Assembly: GCA_910586825.1 (NCBI GenBank)
Contig: CAJUJF010000006.1
Span: 39,033 to 103,032, forward strand
Direction of reading: 5' to 3'
Length of the DNA stretch: 64,000 nucleotides
DNA from: an uncultured Christensenellaceae bacterium
GTDB taxonomy: Bacteria; Bacillota; Clostridia; Christensenellales; Borkfalkiaceae
Shown: positions 61,737 to 64,000 of the stretch, piece after piece
Layout: every line of letters starts with the position of its first letter
How positions within the stretch are numbered: the stretch's first letter is position 1
Made by a program: the position numbers and the translations under genes
Notes under the pieces: model-generated
Told to the model about the DNA's origin: nothing
The model's database searches: none
What the model saw: the letters and a program-made list of their open reading frames with translations, nothing else

Positions 61737-61819
61737 GCGGACGTGGCGAAATTGGCAGACGCGCAGGTTTCAGGTTCCTGTGGGCGACCATGGGGGTTCG
61801 AGTCCCTTCGTCCGCACCA
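61737..61819 (+). tRNA. tRNA-Leu (anticodon CAG)
   Basis: An 83-nt class II tRNA with acceptor stem GCGGACG/CGTCCGC and an encoded CCA. The D arm is GCGAAATTGGCAGACGC, the anticodon loop TTCAGGT gives CAG, and the T arm contains GTTCGAGT. The last pair of the anticodon stem is T-T. The mobile, AT-rich region begins just after it. Confidence 0.93.
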
Positions 61820-61828
61820 TACTGATAT

Positions 61829-61884
61829 GGGTGTTTCAATCCGAACTGGTCTATTAGACAAGTTGGACTGAAACACTCATTTTC
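61829..61884 (+). terminator. Long imperfect hairpin after tRNA-Leu
   Basis: GGGTGTTTCAATCCGAACT pairs with AGTTGGACTGAAACACTC with a few mismatches, and an inner GTCT/AGAC closes the loop. It ends with CATTTTCT, so it is a plausible tRNA terminator. Confidence 0.6.
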
Positions 61885-61964
61885 TATGGAAAATGTGCTG
61901 TTATTGCGTGTTTCTCATTGGACGATATTTTTGAAAAACAGGTAAAATGTGGAATGCAAAGTTG

Positions 61965-61994
61965 AAACGGGGTATCTTACGAACCCCGTTTTTT
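61965..61994 (+). terminator. Terminator hairpin at the IS end
   Basis: AAACGGGG (61965-61972) pairs with CCCCGTTT (61984-61991), followed by TTT. It spans the end of the transposase gene and would stop transcription entering from the tRNA side. Confidence 0.7.
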
Positions 61995-63131
61995 GGACTC
62001 AAAATAAACCCGTTCTCTTTCATTTGGCGATTTGTATGCGTTCGATCCGTGCAGTCGCTTTGAATTATAAAATTCTATATACCGCCGAATGGATTCCTTG
62101 AACTCTTTTACGGAACGATAATGGATCCTATATATTTCTTCTTTCTTTAAGGAAGCAAAAAAAGATTCCATTACGCCGTTATCATGAGGGGAAGCGGGTT
62201 TAGAATATGATTGAGTGATATGTAAGTCGTGCAATAATTTCTGATAGCCATAAGATACGTATTGACATCCTTGATCGCTATGGAAAATTAAATTGTTGGG
62301 GTTGCCTCGTTCTGCATAGGCTGTTTTCAACGTAGCGGTGGTGAGTTGAGTCGTCTGTTTATTAGAAATTTTATAAGCAATCACTTTTCTTGAAAACAAA
62401 TCGAGAATGGCACAGATATAGAATTTCTTATCGAGGATATAGCATTCCGTAATATCGCCAACCCAGCGCAAATTCGGCTCTGTTGCAGAGAAGTCTTGCT
62501 GTAAGAGGTTGGTTTTCTTTTTTGCCCGTTGCTCTTTTAAGAATAATTTTTTGGTGCTTGTTCGAATGCTTTTTAAGTCCATTTCGCTCATGAGTTTCTT
62601 GACAGTTTTTAGCGACGTAACGTAGCCATTTTCTTTTAAGATATAGTAGATTTTTGTTGCGCCGTAAATGCCGTTGTATTCTTCATAAGTGTTTTTGATT
62701 GTCACGCACAAATCTTGGCGGCGAAGTAGGTGCTGAGCATTTTCTTTCTTGTTTCGGAGGATATGGTTGTAAAACGTTCCGCGATTTACATCAAGTGCTT
62801 CGCATAGGACGTGTACGCTATATTGCCCATAAAGCTTTTCAAGCTCGCTTAACTTGATTTGCAAAGGGGAAGTGGTAGTGCATTTTACCGTTTGTAACAC
62901 TTTGCAGATTTGTTCAAACTTCTCGTATCGCGCTTTCTCCTGCGCATAAAACCGTTGATAGTTAATATAGCTGTCTGGATTGTTTTCCGGCAGCTCTTTA
63001 TATTTTTTAAGCCAGACGTAAATTGTGCTGCGCGGAATTTCCAGTCGTTCACTTATTCGTTCAACTGCTTCGCCATTTTTGTAGGCGAAGCAACATTGCC
63101 GAATTTGTTCATTGGTGTAGTGTTTTTTCAT
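61977..63131 (-). CDS. IS3-family transposase, single-frame
   Basis: From the ATG at 63131 the protein has 384 residues. A helix-turn-helix lies at the N-terminus (about 5-45, with ERLEIPRSTIYVWLKKY), a coiled segment follows, the HTH_21-type region lies near 140-195, and the integrase core has D226 in WVGDITECY, D286 in FHSDQGCQYVS and E322 in HDNGVMESF. The D286-E322 gap is 35 residues, the DD35E pattern. Unlike most IS3 elements, both parts are in one frame and no frameshift is needed. The frame is open upstream for 81 codons, but they lack support. Confidence 0.93.
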   Translation of the reverse strand: MKKHYTNEQIRQCCFAYKNGEAVERISERLEIPRSTIYVWLKKYKELPENNPDSYINYQRFYAQEKARYEKFEQICKVLQTVKCTTTSPLQIKLSELEKLYGQYSVHVLCEALDVNRGTFYNHILRNKKENAQHLLRRQDLCVTIKNTYEEYNGIYGATKIYYILKENGYVTSLKTVKKLMSEMDLKSIRTSTKKLFLKEQRAKKKTNLLQQDFSATEPNLRWVGDITECYILDKKFYICAILDLFSRKVIAYKISNKQTTQLTTATLKTAYAERGNPNNLIFHSDQGCQYVSYGYQKLLHDLHITQSYSKPASPHDNGVMESFFASLKKEEIYRIHYRSVKEFKESIRRYIEFYNSKRLHGSNAYKSPNERERVYFESKKRGS

Positions 63132-63156
63132 AAAATTTCTCTTGTAAATTTTTATT

Positions 63157-63173
63157 CCAAGGTGGTACCTTGG
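63157..63173. repeat. Palindrome upstream of the transposase
   Basis: Seven-base arms CCAAGGT and ACCTTGG flank GGT. It lies between a TATACT -10-like element and the transposase start on the minus strand, so it could be an operator or part of the IS end. Confidence 0.5.
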
Positions 63174-63306
63174 TGAAGAAAAGTATACCAAAGAAAATTC
63201 TGCTTGTATAAATTTTTTAAAAGAATAGTATAGTTTTTGAGTTTTCTCTTGTCGTGCATATGGAAATATGTTATAATAAACAAAAATACTTAAGAGAGAG
63301 TAAATT

Positions 63307-64000
63307 ATGAAAATTACAGAAGTGAACTTGCAAGAAATGATGCCTCTTTTTAAGAGTTTAATTAAGAGTGCCATATTAATTCCGATTATTGGATCTGGCT
63401 TTTCATGTGATTGCAGGGCAAGTAAGGGATATGTTCCAAATGGTCCACAAATGAAAAGTGAGATGATAAAAAGGATATTGGAGACGGAGGATGAGGAAAA
63501 AGAGTCTCTTGAACAATATTCATTTCAACAAATAGCAAGATATTACAATAATTTCGTTTCAAAGGAAGTAAGAAAAAAATATTTATTAGACTGTTTTACA
63601 AAAGTAAAGCTTTCGCCATTATTATGTTCATTTTTAAATTTACCGTGGAAATATTTATACACTTTAAATATTGATGATGCAATAGAGGGTAATTCTGACT
63701 TTTATGTTCTTGAACCACATAGACGCCTTGATACAAGAGTAAAAGAAGATGGTAGAGTCGTTTTTAAAATTCATGGCGATGCCAAAAATATGGCGCTTTT
63801 AGATGATGATGAAAGTTTTTCTGTTTTTGATACTGATCAATATATTGTGAGCCTTGAAAAAAATAAGTCGATTTTAGATCAATTGAAACAGGATTATATT
63901 GATAAAAATTTATTGTTCATAGGGTGTAGTTTACAAAATGAACTTGATTTATTGCATGTGTTTTCTAAAATTTATGACAATGAAAAGTATTGTAAGACAG
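63307..64000 (+). CDS. SIR2-like domain protein, N-terminal part (cut by window edge)
   Basis: The frame is open from the ATG at 63307 to the end of the window (231 codons). The first part has the SIR2 NAD-binding features: IIGSGFSC (27-34), YTLNIDDAIE (118-127) with N121, KIHGD (154-158) with the catalytic-type H156, and LLFIGCSLQNELD (202-214). These match the SIR2_2 class of NAD-degrading domains found in bacterial defence proteins such as ThsA, DSR and Avs/SIR2 fusions. The remainder, which decides the system type, is outside. It is very AT-rich and lies next to the IS3 element. Confidence 0.8.
   Translation, partial: MKITEVNLQEMMPLFKSLIKSAILIPIIGSGFSCDCRASKGYVPNGPQMKSEMIKRILETEDEEKESLEQYSFQQIARYYNNFVSKEVRKKYLLDCFTKVKLSPLLCSFLNLPWKYLYTLNIDDAIEGNSDFYVLEPHRRLDTRVKEDGRVVFKIHGDAKNMALLDDDESFSVFDTDQYIVSLEKNKSILDQLKQDYIDKNLLFIGCSLQNELDLLHVFSKIYDNEKYCKT

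Larger units (their letters stand above)
61965..63175 (-). mobile_element. IS3-family insertion sequence (ends not resolved)
   Basis: One transposase frame is flanked on the right by the palindrome CCAAGGT-GGT-ACCTTGG (63157-63173) and on the left by a terminator hairpin. Base composition is much more AT-rich than in the rest of the window. I could not identify terminal inverted repeats or a target duplication, so the boundaries are approximate. Confidence 0.65.

Noticed and set aside
61658..61876. A small minus-strand frame across the tRNA-Leu with the CGRRDSNPHG-type sequence
   Set aside because: This is the well-known false protein translated from the antisense strand of a tRNA-Leu gene.
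63151..63180. T-box-like GGTGGTACC sequence
   Set aside because: There is no specifier stem, no following terminator and no aminoacyl-tRNA-related gene; it fits the palindrome better.
1..64000. CRISPR array, prophage or rRNA operon
   Set aside because: No regularly spaced repeats, phage structural genes or rRNA sequences were seen.

Overview
The window is gene-dense bacterial chromosome with high-GC codon choice, short intergenic gaps and frequent ATGA or TAATG gene overlaps. It encodes stage IV sporulation protein A, SpoVAD, a SpoVAE-type protein and a YlmC/YmxH-type PRC-barrel protein. With a DnaD-type helicase-loading protein, an L-box lysine riboswitch and Firmicutes-style promoters, this points to a spore-forming Clostridia lineage. 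A GC-rich Christensenellales/Eubacteriales-type genome fits best, but that placement is an inference from gene content.

Left edge (1-2.6 kb, minus strand): a lysine/diaminopimelate operon asd-dapA-dapB (dapB cut by the edge) behind a lysine riboswitch with an intrinsic terminator. 2.6-9.7 kb (plus): a DUF624-like membrane protein, a methyltransferase, Hsp33, a TPR protein, a helical-repeat protein, then spoIVA behind a likely sigma-E promoter. 9.7-16.9 kb: a membrane protein ending in a ribosomal-uL15-like domain, an araB-araD-araA arabinose cluster, and a UDP-sugar pyrophosphorylase with a small partner. 16.9-25.2 kb: a secreted ComEC-like metallo-beta-lactamase-fold protein, recX, a regulator-less birA, the NAD(P)HX repair enzyme, a nadD-yqeK fusion with rsfS, a DUF4097-like lipoprotein, and a DeoC homologue that seems to lack its catalytic lysines. 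25.4-30.6 kb: secA, prfB (no programmed frameshift) and tsaD. 30.7-42.2 kb: an HtrA-like lipoprotein protease (minus), spoVAD-spoVAE without spoVAC, glmM, a PglF-type UDP-GlcNAc dehydratase, a left-handed beta-helix protein (minus), an ApbE flavin transferase with a NusG-II protein, a cluster of DnaA-box-like sites, tRNA-Arg, a membrane protein and the YlmC-like gene. 42.2-61.7 kb: a DnaD protein carrying a DnaI-like zinc tail (minus), sbcDC, an alpha/beta-hydrolase, DUF951, signal peptidase I, DegV, an ACT protein with a PFL/DUF711 protein, oligoendopeptidase F, dnaB helicase, TsaC/Sua5, an LMW phosphatase, rpiB, DUF1538 plus a tandem P-II-like protein, and an S51 peptidase.

Right edge (61.7-64 kb): after tRNA-Leu(CAG) the composition turns sharply AT-rich. 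An IS3-family transposase lies here, followed by the start of a SIR2-like gene of the kind found in anti-phage systems, cut by the window end. This looks like the start of an acquired defence or mobile island beside a tRNA gene and is the most promising place to extend the sequence.

Both tRNA-t6A genes seen (tsaC, tsaD) and both helicase-loading genes (dnaD-like, dnaB) are present but unlinked. Many transcription units have near-consensus housekeeping promoters with 17-bp spacing and strong intrinsic terminators.
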